A stretch of DNA of 64,000 nucleotides from Curvularia sp. ZM96 (Eukaryota > Ascomycota > Dothideomycetes > Pleosporales > Pleosporaceae): contig JAJGBQ010000005.1 in assembly GCA_022457065.1 (NCBI GenBank), positions 3,534,001-3,598,000 on the forward strand, read 5' to 3'. The position numbers were made by a program, and so were the translations under genes. Position 1 is the stretch's first letter; each line of letters begins with the position of its first letter. Shown in pieces: positions 33,933 through 44,297 of the stretch. Below the pieces are notes generated by a model. It had not been told where the DNA came from. It made no database searches and saw only the letters and a list, made by a program, of their open reading frames with translations.

Positions 33933-34773
33933 TATTCTTGGAGACACCCCTTACCGATTTCAATAACGCACGCACTATGAGATACCGTGTCTACTGGTCA
34001 GTTCAGCCGTAGGCCCTCTAGCGAGCAGCTTGAAGTCAAACAAAAGTTGCTTTGGAATACTTTTGTATCACTTCAACAATGTGAACGAAAACTTTGGGAG
34101 TTAACTGTCGCGTCTCCACGTTGACGGCAATGTGGGTACAGGAAACACCTCTGTCATCATGTCAATGTGCGCAGAGTTGGACCATCTCGCCAGCGAGATT
34201 AGTCTTGACTCTGTTATCGCGCGAGCCGCTCCTGCAGGAGTCGCTGCTTGCAACTTATTCATCCGCAACTTTATGGTCCTGACGACCCTGCTTCAGTTCC
34301 GCACCCACAGTGGGTCAGCAACGAGAAAAGGAATGCTGTCGAGAGGTAGGGCAACGCGATCCTTTCCTACCACGAGGAGAACTAAGCGTTGAGGGAGTGT
34401 TTGTGCCGTAAAGATAACTTACCAATCTCCCATGGAATACATGGTTCGCACACATACGGACCAGTTTCCTGAAAGCATCATCGAAAAAGTTCACATGATG
34501 CTTGTCGCGTACTCTGGAGCAGAACACCTAGCTGCTGAGAGGCCTTCAATGCTGCACTCATAGCAGTATGCATCCATAGTAAATACGAGCACAAGAACCC
34601 TGTCCAGCCAAGGATCTGGGTCCGCCGGATCTACGAGGCGATGGTGGACGTCCTCGTTTCCTCCTGGAATTTCTAACCTTGAGGGTTTTCTTTTTTGGTA
34701 AGCTCATAGCTTTATACACCCCTAGTACAGACTGGAGCGTATCCCGGAAAGGCCAGCATCTCCAGAGACTTAC
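33933..34773. other. Gene-poor island, no resolved gene
   Basis: Short open stretches (34132-34392 and 34433-34563, MEYMVRTHTDQFPES...) look partly protein-like but cannot be joined into a supported model. Confidence 0.3.
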
Positions 34774-35223
34774 ATGGGTTACAACGTTGCGCCGATCCCT
34801 TTCCAGGGCTTTGGATCGGCCGCACACCCGTCTCCAGCACAACAGATCCAAGGCGGTCATGGGTTCTTCGGATATCACAATCCGTACGCGTTCGCTCAGC
34901 CTGGATATGGACTTCAGCCAGTCAACTACGCGGCAGTGACTTCCCCTGGCGCGATCCAGTCTCCGATCCAACAGGGGCAGCCGTTTGTGGTCCCTCCTGT
35001 TCCGTCCACTCCGTCCAAGAAGGGCCCCAAGTCCAAGGACCCTCCCTCTAGCGCTCGATCCACCCGATCCATGCGATCCACGCGTTCGCGGAAGGGTTCT
35101 GCGGCGAGCTCCCGGGTCTCCAAGGCATCAAAACAGTCCTTGAAAGAGGAGCTGGCCGAGATTGAGCGCAAACGCAAGGCTCTCCGCTATGGAGAGAGCG
35201 CATGTTGCAGACTAGTGGAATAA
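34774..35223 (+). CDS. Hypothetical low-complexity ORF
   Basis: 149 codons starting MGYNVAPIPFQGFGSAA. The first half is Gly/Pro/Gln/Tyr-rich (prion- or disordered-like), the second half has repeated SxRSTRSMRSTRSRKGS basic-Ser units and a short charged helix (LKEELAEIERKRKALR). No known domain. Codon content looks non-random, but it sits in the gene-poor island and may be a fragment or spurious. Confidence 0.35.
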   Translation: MGYNVAPIPFQGFGSAAHPSPAQQIQGGHGFFGYHNPYAFAQPGYGLQPVNYAAVTSPGAIQSPIQQGQPFVVPPVPSTPSKKGPKSKDPPSSARSTRSMRSTRSRKGSAASSRVSKASKQSLKEELAEIERKRKALRYGESACCRLVE

Positions 35224-35311
35224 CCCTAAGACTAAGAAACGTGCGCTCTTTGCCTCTGCGCTTGTCTTTGGGACCGGCCACAACCTGCAGAAAGACTCGC
35301 GCGTTGGTGTT

Positions 35312-35569
35312 ATGGTAGACACACCCGACACAGACAACCGCGATCCGAGCAGAGTCTCACAAATACACATCACCAAGCAAGCGAGAGCTCGAGCATTTCA
35401 GTTTAACGGGCTGGACTATCTACTCTGCAAACCGGTGTGTTTCTGTCCTGGAGCGCATGGGCGTCTATCCACAGAGCGCAAACTTCGAGCCACATGCAAA
35501 ATGGTCTTGGGGACTCTTGTTCTGGAAGAGAAGCAAGCTAAGGACATGGAGGATCAGATCGAGTCTTAA
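35312..35569 (+). CDS. Hypothetical ORF, 85 aa
   Basis: MVDTPDTDNRDPSRVSQIHI start, a Cys-containing middle (LLCKPVCFCPGAHG) and a Lys/Glu-rich helical end. It lies 88 nt after the preceding low-complexity ORF on the same strand and could be a later exon of the same locus. No family recognised. Confidence 0.25.
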   Translation: MVDTPDTDNRDPSRVSQIHITKQARARAFQFNGLDYLLCKPVCFCPGAHGRLSTERKLRATCKMVLGTLVLEEKQAKDMEDQIES

Positions 35570-37014
35570 TCAGTCACGACCTTGGGCGGTGCTGAGGATC
35601 CTTTGCTGATTGAGTAGCTGGCGGGCGATACACGGAAAATATACTGTTGATCATCAACGCAATAGTAAGAGTCACGGCTGAGCTTTTAACCATCATGAAG
35701 CACAGCTACTTGACCGCATTCCGTGGCGGTAGGGCAGACGTTCCAAACCAATACTTCTGGTTTGGACGGGTCGAAGATTCGGCTCGCACGCTTTCGCAAT
35801 AACAATCCATTTCTATCGTTGTGTACCCTCTTTCCAGAAGACAACAATGACATACGCGAATGGGAGGAAGTGGTGTGTCCATGATCCTTGGCCCTTTACC
35901 TATATAGTATCAAGAGCGCGAAAGCCTATATTATCGACTAGCGTGAGTCCTCCGAAGCTTAACTGCTTAGCTGTTACAGCTAACTCTTCACTAGTCACCC
36001 TTGAAGATTATCGAGAGTTGAACCTAGCTCTCATCCGCGACTTCGCCCACTTTTTATAGCGGCTGCTGCAGACTTGAGTCATCTCTCTAAGTAGGAGGCC
36101 GCCAGTGACTCCTCACTGTCCATGAGATCGACGACGAAACATGCCTTGCTGCAGTGACCTTTCGCTGCGAAGCAAAACCCAGACATACACCAATTCTTCA
36201 GCATAGGTATTCAACTCGGATAGTATGACTCGAACCTCTTTTAGCCGGGTATTCCAGCCAGTGATGGGCTTTTTGATCGCCGGTCGCTATATACGACACT
36301 CCCAAGTTAGAGCGACGTTCCAAGCCCGAGGCTGCTCATGGCGCGACGCGCAAACGTCTGTGCAGTCGCTGCGCAAAAGCAGCCTTGCATAGCGAGCGCA
36401 ACAGAAAGTGCTTTGATCAAGATGACACTAACAGCGACCGCTGTACTCGCTATGGAACAACTAACATGTGGAGCTTTCGTCGGGATTATATGAAGAGTGG
36501 TATAACTGGTGACGGCACTCACTCCTGTTCATCGCGGACATGATCGGACTAGGGAAGCTCTGTGCTGGGGTCTGCCAGTGGCTACTTGGGGAGCTCCACC
36601 ATATTGAGCAGCGTACCCTCGGCTTTGTCATCACTCACGCAAGCTTGAGACTGAAATTTGTTTGCATTACAACTTCTCACGGCAGTCAACGACAAGAACA
36701 TCTCCAGCCTGGAGTTTTTGCCATTGATTTTGGTCTAGGGTCACGAGTGGATCTTATTCGCTATCTCTAATCGCAGAGAAGACAGACTAGTTCGTTTAGC
36801 GCTTTCGAACAGTATAAACAGTATAAACATTATATTACTGTGTATAGATTCTTTAGCACAGGATAAACCTAAGAAGCACGGCTAATGTCCAATCCACCTA
36901 CTGCCATGTTGCCGCTATACAGACATTGGCACAATGGTGCATGGAAAAGTATGGGCCTTGGTTTGAAGAGAACGTTCTCGACGGATTGATTGAACGTTTG
37001 TAGTTAGGGGACGG
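35570..37014. other. Gene-poor island, no gene seen
   Basis: About 1.4 kb with only short ORFs. It includes a CAGTATAAA-type direct duplication (AACAGTATAAACAGTATAAAC at about 36809). No transposase or reverse transcriptase remains were recognised. Confidence 0.35.
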
Positions 37015-37699
37015 TTGTGCTGGAACAACAAGCCGGACGAGGCAGGTGGACCAACAGTGTTCCATGGTCCCGCCGCTCCTCCTTCACTCCCCATTCCCCC
37101 AAGTCACCAAGGGCCAACCAAGGATGGCAAAGGCAAGGAAAAGAAGCACTGGGTGCAGAGCTTGCGCCAAAAGATTCCCAAGCTCTTGCTGTCCAGTACT
37201 GGTAAGACGACTGGTCAGGTTCTTCAAGTTCGGGAAATACGTACCTTGGTAACGCGGCGGTCCGGGGTTCGATGGTCGCCCCTCAACGACTTCGAATGGG
37301 TTTGAGAGATCGAGAGGAATGTCTTACGACTTCAGCCAAGTTTGTAGAGTAGACGGGCCATGTCAAAGACCACGAGAAGATAGAAATCCCGGTAGAGGAC
37401 AAACCACACAAGGAAAAACCGATCGTCCCACGCCCAATCGGGAACAACACGACGATGACACCAGCGCTGGAACATGCAGAAACACCAGCCCCAACCGAAC
37501 TGAAGTATTGGCCACTGGTACCGAGACGCTGGTGGTGCCGAGGATGTGTGTAGTGCGGAGAGATCCGCTGGTGGGCCCGGAATATTTTGAGAGAGCAGCT
37601 ACCAATGTGACGGGCAGACTTGGGAGGTTGGTTCATCAGATGACGATTGATCGATTGATCCCCCTCGGGAAAGACCCGTTCGGTATCTATATACTTTGA
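37015..37699 (+). CDS. Hypothetical locus with two overlapping-phase ORFs
   Basis: Two open frames, 37015-37305 and 37319-37699, lie end to end in different phases. The first is Pro/Lys-rich (PTKDGKGKEKKHWVQSL) and begins without a nearby ATG in frame. In a third frame, 37343-37548 reads TGHVKDHEKIEIPVEDKPH and on, which also looks coding. A GTAAGA donor at 37201 and acceptors near 37327-37342 suggest a spliced gene whose structure I cannot resolve. No domain recognised. Confidence 0.25.
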
Positions 37700-38604
37700 G
37701 GTCTTGTGACAGGCCATGCTGGCTACCCGCGGCAGTCGGATGTAAAAAGAAGATGAAATCGAATGAAAAACCTATGAGTTATTACCCGAAGCAACTTACA
37801 TGATTCTTGCCTTGAATGAAATGGTAGAGAACATGTCCGAGGGCTCAAATGCGCATTGGGTTTCCTCGGGGATGCAGATGCCCGTTGATCGTCTTGTCTA
37901 TGGAGGGTGAAGATTGGATTTTGTGTCACTTGGTGGAGAAATGTATAGATACTGGGTGTACTTATTGTAAAATAACACATGAATACTTAATATACCTGAT
38001 TTAATCGAGTGTATGAACATTTGATATGCTTAGCGTGAAGGATTGCAAGAGTAAATGATGACTACATGACTACAGCAGGCAGAAGATATGTGTTGGAGAT
38101 CAGGGCGCAGATGGCATCGATGGAAATGGGACTCGTGTCATGTATCGCGTGAAACTGTATTCCTTAGGTATGGCATATTCAGTGACTAGAGTTGCATACT
38201 CAGGCCTGGTAATGTTGGATAGCTCTACCGAGTCTATCCCTGCTCTTCGTGTTTTCTTGGGCAGAGCGGGAAAGAAACACACAGCAATGAGTTGGCTCAC
38301 TTAGCTGTGGTCGGCAGCCTCACATGTTCGTTACCTGCATAGCAAGATGTCATATGCAGCTTACCCAGCCGTAATATCATTCACTGCTGTTGAAATATCA
38401 GACTTGTAGAGACAATGATGTGCTGGTTGCCAACTCAGCAAGATCTTCTATCAAAAATCTAATGCCATTTTGGCGGTGACATAAGTAATCTCAAAGCCAT
38501 GTAGAAGGGCTGTCTTTGTTAACATGGGCACGTGCGGTTGTTGTGGCGTCGGGAGCGTTTGCGGTGTCGGCAAGACCTGCACACCAAGTTTGCCCTACTG
38601 CCTA
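37700..38604. other. Intergenic
   Basis: About 0.9 kb, A/T-rich in places (37960-38060), no gene recognised. Confidence 0.35.
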
Positions 38605-38920
38605 CGTCACGCCTATCACGTATAAATATCGCAGCATTCTGCATTTTTCCATCAAACAATTCCTCGTCTTGCTCACTTGGGTGGGCCTCTTGGCAAAGAT
38701 ACCAGTGGCTGGTATAGGTTCACGTCGAGCACTCGACTCACTGAGAAATCAGTTAGGAACATGGGCTGCGAGCCAGGGGAGCGCTTGCCAACCGTAGAAC
38801 CACTGTTCGATCCGGGGGCATGGCGTTGGGCAGCACGAGCGGGCGGGAAAATCGCTTGATTTTTTGCTCTTTTTTGCTGCTTTTTTTGGGCATGTGAAGG
38901 GGAAGTGAATGTTTGCTGTA
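38605..38920 (+). repeat. Dispersed repeat, copy 2, diverged partner of 24041-24456
   Basis: Ordered matches to copy 1: ATTCTGCAT...CCATCAA (38636), GGGTGGGC (38684), a GTTCGATCC core (38805-38813), TTGATTTTTT (38857) and TGTGAAGGGGA (38892). Several T-runs (38860-38887) follow the B-box-like core. The T-arm stem is imperfect here, so this copy is more decayed. It ends about 160 nt upstream of the membrane-protein gene at 39077. Similarity was judged by eye only. Confidence 0.45.
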
Positions 38921-39076
38921 TCACTGCTAGGCAGCCGACCGCGGGGACCCACAAAAGCAAGCGTGCTACAAACGGTGCCTAGGATAGTGAAAGTAATCTT
39001 GTTCTGATTTTCCATTTTTACTTCGCAAAGACCGACTTCTTGCACCTTTGTTCAACTTCTCCACCGCACTGGCAGC

Positions 39077-39851
39077 ATGACCAACCTCAGTTTCCGCGAC
39101 GTAGTGCGCCTAGCGCTCTACTTCGTCATCCCCATCTACGCACGGATATACCCCTTTCTCTCGATATGGACGGCGTTTGGACATGCTTTCGTCCTTGGCA
39201 CTACTGGGATTAGCATCGTACACTTGAGCGATAGGAAGATCAGTCTCAATACGGTTTGGGACCTCGTGTACGGACTGCTTGTATGCAGCTTTCCTAGCTG
39301 GGGCCCGCGTATCATTGGGATGACATGGTTTGGGAACAACGAAGGCTGGCTGTGGGAGGTGCTTTACTGGATGCTTGTTACGAGACGATTAGCGTATTTC
39401 TTGCCAAAGGAGTATGGAAGCGACATCGAGGTAAGACATCACTGGATGCACATTGGATATTGTGACCGCCTGCTGACATCCCGGACTGATTAGACACTTC
39501 GCAAAGCACCTCAACAGCCTTGTCCCTGTTCTCAAATCTTGATCCTCACGCTATCGGGTGCGATCGTGTTCTTCATATCTTGGTTGGTGGGGTCCACGTG
39601 GCATGGCGCGGCTTGCATGTACTTTATCATCAACAGCTTGCTTCAACACGCATGCCTGGTCTATCTAAACCATGTGTACGTTTGCGGAATGACCTCAAGA
39701 TGAGCATACTTGCTAACGCTAGAACAGCTACTTGCAAAAATTCGGAAAAAGTGCGTTTGAGGCTGGAGAGGATGCATCGGCTCGTGGAGACAGATATATT
39801 TACGAGTCGATATTTGGCGCGCTTCACGACCCCGGTATGCATCGAGCATAA
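39077..39851 (+). CDS. Multi-pass membrane protein, unrecognised
   Basis: Exons 39077-39430, 39494-39675, 39728-39851; introns 63 nt (GTAAGA...GATTAG) and 52 nt (GTACGT...GAACAG). About 219 residues. Hydrophobic segments include ALYFVIPIYARIYPFLSIW, a TAFGHAFVLGTTGISIV helix, VWDLVYGLLVCSFPSW and two closely spaced helices in exon 2 (ILILTLSGAIVFFISWLV, AACMYFIINSLLQHACLVY). The soluble C-terminus is Gly/Ala/Glu-rich. No domain is recognised; four to five membrane passes are likely. Splice phases are consistent throughout, which supports a real gene. Confidence 0.6.
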
Positions 39852-40905
39852 ATCTATGGACTACATAAAATGATCGTCTCAGACTGCTGGTTGAGAGACG
39901 AGAGGCTACGATGCTACAATGACGATCAGCGAGATCAAGGATCAGTCAACGCATTTTTGGAGAGTTATGTCCTTTGTTGAGCTGTATGTAGTCTAGGCAG
40001 CTGTCGAGAGACAACGCAGTGAGGCGCACCGCGATGTGAAACATCAAGGTCTGCTGCGATATGGACCCAAGAGGAATTTCGAGATAGGACATTAATCACG
40101 CCTTGACTGATGCATTGCATAGTAGGTGATTACTAAAAATAACATCTTGCTAGTTGTCTCTTTACAAATACCGTGGAGAAAAATCCGGCGCATAAATATC
40201 TGAAGTTGACGGGAAGAACAGGAACATGTAAAAGTCGAAATGGCTGCATCAAGAATTTGTGGAACAAAGCTGCAACGCTTTATCGCCACACAGAATCCCT
40301 GTGTCTGGTCCCCCTTGAAAACAGGGTGTCAGCCGAAACGCACGGTTGTGCGACGGGGAACGCTTAACTTAGTGGGTGCGACGCTCCGTCCTCCAAGGAG
40401 CAGAGGTAAAACAAACGAGGAGCCGAAAGCTTAGCTGGACTACATGCCTGATTTACAAGGCTGATCTGACTCGTAAACTAGGCAAACAATTATTGGGCAT
40501 AACGAAGTAAAGAGGAGGCACTGAGTCAAAGAGAAAAAGGCAATAAGACTAAACAAATACATTGTTAAAAAGGAAAAACTATTCATTAAGGAGCGTAATC
40601 AGACTCAGGTTCCCAAGCCCAAGACAAACTACAGAGGCATCAACAAACCACTCTCATCCCAAAAGTTACCCTACCCCCTCCCCTCTACCTTCTGGTCCCA
40701 GACCAGCAGGAGCACAGCTCCACTTGTAAAACCCTATCCCAATATCCTTCTCCAAACCCCTAGATTGGTATATACACCCATATCCTTGATTAATCTACTG
40801 TACATCCTTCTCCAATTGCGTCATATCTGTATCCACCGCATAGCACTCGATAGATGAGGCTGATGTGTTCATCGTATGGCCGTTATCGTGAGGTAAAGAT
40901 GGCAT
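39852..40905. other. Intergenic between convergent genes
   Basis: About 1 kb. The right part (40570-40900) is probably the 3' UTR of the Egh16-like gene. No gene seen. Confidence 0.35.
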
Positions 40906-42068
40906 CTACTCGAAGTCACCGTCAAGGAGGTCAACCTCCTCCTCCTGGTCGTCGTTGGTGAGAGCAGGCTGCTGCTTGCGGGCTGCGCGCTTGCGAGCAG
41001 CAGCACCGGCGACAGGTGCAGTGGCGCCAGTAGCTCCAGTGGTAGCACCAGTGCCGGCAGCAGCTCCGTTGGCGGCAAGAGCACCAGTGTTGGCACCAGT
41101 GCCAGCGGCAGCAGTGTTACCAGTAGCAGCAGTGCCAGCGGCAGCGGTGTTACCAGTTGCAGCAGTGCCAGCGGCAGCGGTGTTACCAGTTGCAGCAGTT
41201 CCAGCGGTACCAGCGGTACCAGCGGTGCCAGCAGTTCCGGCAGTGGCAGGAGCGGCAGCACCGGCAGTGCCAGCAGTGCCAGCAGTACCAGCGGCGGTTC
41301 CGGCGGTACCGGCAGTAGCAGGAGCAGCGGCTCCAGCGGCGCCAGTAGCAGCACCAGCAGTGCCAGCGGCAGCACCAGCTGCGGGAGCAGCGGCAGCGGC
41401 ACCAGCCATCTGAACAGGCACACAGCCACCGAAAGGTCCAGCACGAGCAGGGTTCTGGCAGCGGACCATGCAGACGTTGCTCTGGCCAGCGACGGTACCA
41501 GTGCACTGCATGCCAGCGGGCATCTGAGCAGTAAGAGGAAGATCCTGCATCTGAGTGGCCCGGTTGCGGCCACGGTCGTTGCCCTCAAGGTTCTGGGTGA
41601 CGGTCATAGGTTGCCAGTTGGCACCGGTACCAGTGGCATCGACCATGCACTTGTAAGGACCAGCACCGTCAGAGTTGACTTGGTGAACAGTCATCATGAC
41701 CATACCGCCAGCGCTGAAGTTTCACGTTAGCTCGGAGTGTGATGGGTGAGAAAGTGAGTGACTTACGAGACCTGAGGAAGAGTAGCACCGTTGAGCTGCA
41801 TGACCTTCGCAGTACCAGCCTGGATGTCATTGGCACCTCCACCAAGAGTCTCACCACAAGTAGCCGCGGATGCGCCACGGAAGCGGGTAGAGTCTTGCTG
41901 GAAGGGGTTGCGGCCGGTACCATCACGAGGAGTGTTGGGGTCAACACCGATGGCGGAGCCAGCACCACCTTGGTCGCCAGTGGCGCCGATGATAGCACCG
42001 TGGCCAGCCACGAGTGAGGAAGAAGCCAAAAGGCTGAAGGAAACAATGGTGGTCTTGGAGAAGTACAT
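40906..42068 (-). CDS. Egh16/MAS3-like secreted protein (appressorium-associated virulence-factor family)
   Basis: Exons 42068-41767 and 41713-40906 with a 53-nt phase-2 intron (GTAAGT, branch CTAAC, CTTCAG); about 369 residues. The signal peptide MYFSKTTIVSFSLLASSSLV is followed by AG then HGAIIGATGDQGG, so cleavage would expose an N-terminal His. Conserved blocks of the family: GRNPFQQDSTRF, TCGETLGGGANDI, LPQVSAGGMVM, VHQVNSDGAGPYKCMVD, CTGTVAGQSNVCMVRCQNPA and RAGPFGGCVPVQ. After residue about 220 comes a 120-residue Ala/Gly/Thr/Asn tail with 11-residue repeats, then basic RKRAARKQQ and an acidic end. The family is linked to infection structures in plant pathogens such as Magnaporthe and Blumeria, but is also found in non-pathogens. 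Confidence 0.88.
41114..41212. repeat. 33-nt tandem repeat, three units, within the Egh16-like gene
   Basis: Units start at 41114, 41147 and 41180 with GTGTTACCAG, the last one diverging at its end. On the coding (minus) strand each gives an 11-residue Gly/Thr/Ala/Asn unit. A partial, more diverged unit lies to the left (about 41081-41113), and shorter GCA/GCC-type repeats continue to about 41400. Confidence 0.75.
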
Positions 42069-44297
42069 TTTGAAGTTTGAGTTAAAGGATGTCTGAACCG
42101 GTCAGAGAAGATTAGAAAGTAGAGAAAAGGGTATTAAGTAGAATGGAAGAGTAGTAGTGATTACTGTAGTTGCTTGGTTGGGAACCTTTGATGCTTGATG
42201 CTCTTTCTCGACAGCGAAGCATCCAGTACTTATACAACTTTCAACCACATAGAGTCTATTTCGAGATAGATCTTCGGCACCGAGATCTGCCATGATCTTG
42301 CTTAGTGCCGCCCTCATGAGGCACTCCAGTTTGGCCAAGACGTGAGAAAATCCTCGTTGTGAGTTTCAAAACTGTGCATACCCACCGAGAAACACTAAAA
42401 GACTAGCAGAGTTGCTAAGGACAAGATCACGAAACGCGATTGAGGCAAGGGCAGCCTCGAGAAACATGTGTTGAAAACTCTTGGCCTGGGGATAGTAGCG
42501 CCTGAACAGCGGAAAGCTCAGGCCACTTCGCCGCAGTTGAGCTATGCGTAGCGTTGGTGATGCCTCGTGAGACGTTGACATGTAAGAAGAGCTGGCCATA
42601 TGTTGTGTGCTTGGGGGCGGCTAGGCGGAGCCGATCAGCAGCTTGTTCGTGCAGCGTGCAGCGTCGGGCAGCATGCGATTGGTCTATCCTTGATTCTATC
42701 CATATCTTAAGATAGCTAAGCATCTACTAGCGGGTGATAATGGAGCTTGGCAAGTGACTCAAATGACTCTTTCACGGTGTTGTGAAACGGGAAGTGGCTG
42801 AAGCCGGGAGATCCATGTCAACCGCAATGGGGAAACCGCAGCGAACCAGGCGTAGGCACTCCTACAAGTGTCTTGGAATCAGCTTTGGAGTTCTTGATGT
42901 GCATGTATTTCCAGAGATACCGGGGCGCAATTTCTTGTAGCTGGCGTCGTGCGACGAAGCTGGTTCTGGAGTGTGCAGCGAGGCCACAGCGGGCATCATG
43001 AGCCACAGTGCAGTGAATGGCGATCATCCGAGACGTCCGTGCATGTGATGATCAAAGTTTGGGGGAACAAGCTTGGCTGTGTTTACAAATGGTGATGCAC
43101 GAAATTGTGCGGTGTGAGGTTTCATTATAGCCGTTTCGGGCGTAGAGTTCTGTTTAGTGTTGCATCGCGAGTTTCACAGCTGACCGAACGAGATGTGGAG
43201 AATTCTCTGCCACCGGCACGAACACAATCCGGCCTGGCTTAGCCGTTTGCGGTGGTTGGTGCGCGAACGATGCACAATTTGAGGTGGTGAAGGAGGAAGT
43301 TTGGGGAAGTTCCGGCCGATTCGGGGAAGTTGAGACCCCCGACCTAGTCATGGCCTTAGCACACATCTAGCTCCACGAGTAAGGTATCTGCTGCGCCTCA
43401 ACACCAACCCCAAGTCACGATGAAAGCTTTGTCACGAGCAGCACTCCGCCCGGTCGAGACACCATGCAAAATCTTGCCGCCAACATACCTGGCTCGGATA
43501 CGCATGAATTGTGCCAGAAAATCTTGGTTAGCAGAGTTATGCAGCTTCGGAGATTCCCTCTTCTGTGAGCGGAACGCTACAACGAGCAGGTGAAAATGAC
43601 AAAAATTGTATCATGCTGCAATCAGCTTCCCAGTCATTGTGATGTGTGGGAGTTGTTGTCTGCGTGGTTTACACCGTATACAATCATGTCAGAACTCCAT
43701 GCTCTCTTTTGCTTTGTCTTTGCGATATTTTGACGAGTGTATGCGAAGGGAGATCTTTATCAGCAGCACCGGTACTTCGTTCACTCGACCTGAATAGAGT
43801 CGAGATAGCGGCGAATCATCTGTCATAGGTATCCGATAGCATAGCAGCGAAGTCCATATGCACAGATGGACTACTTGCGCTGTTGCTTTTTTCATGAGAC
43901 TATCTTGGCCATTTCCATCACGTTTCTGGTTTTACACGTACTCGCATCGGGCATATACCTACGCTGTCCAAGATGTTGGCGCTCAGAAAATACCAGCAGC
44001 TTCAAGCCTAGATCAGACTTGAACCAATGCGGTAGGTGGGAGCCGATCTTGGCAAGCAACGTCACTCAGTTCGCGGTATTTGCACAGAGCCGCACGCGAT
44101 AAGGTCGGACCACAGATCATTAGGAACCGCAATTACGCTCGTCTACATAGTCGCGTGAAGCTACATGCCGTCACGATAAGGACCCGCCTGGTGACGTATG
44201 AGAAGACTAGATTAATGGGAGTCATAAATATTATACTTGATAATTTGACGAAGGTCCGCCGTTTTTTTCACTACCTACTCAACCTTGTGTTTCCAAT
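42069..44297. other. 2.2-kb intergenic region
   Basis: Upstream region of the Egh16-like gene (minus) and of the amidase (plus). Only short motif-free ORFs. An A/T-rich ATAAATATTATACTTGATAA tract (44223-44242) about 55-75 nt before the amidase ATG may be its core promoter. Confidence 0.35.

Noticed and set aside
37255..37295. GGGGTTCGATGGTCGCCCC, tRNA-like T-arm
   Set aside because: Stem pairing around the loop is wrong and no acceptor or anticodon arm is found upstream.
40955..41413. Plus-strand Ala/Val/Pro-rich ORF opposite the Egh16-like gene
   Set aside because: It is the antisense reading of the Ala/Gly/Thr repeat tail; GC-rich triplet repeats stay open in several frames.
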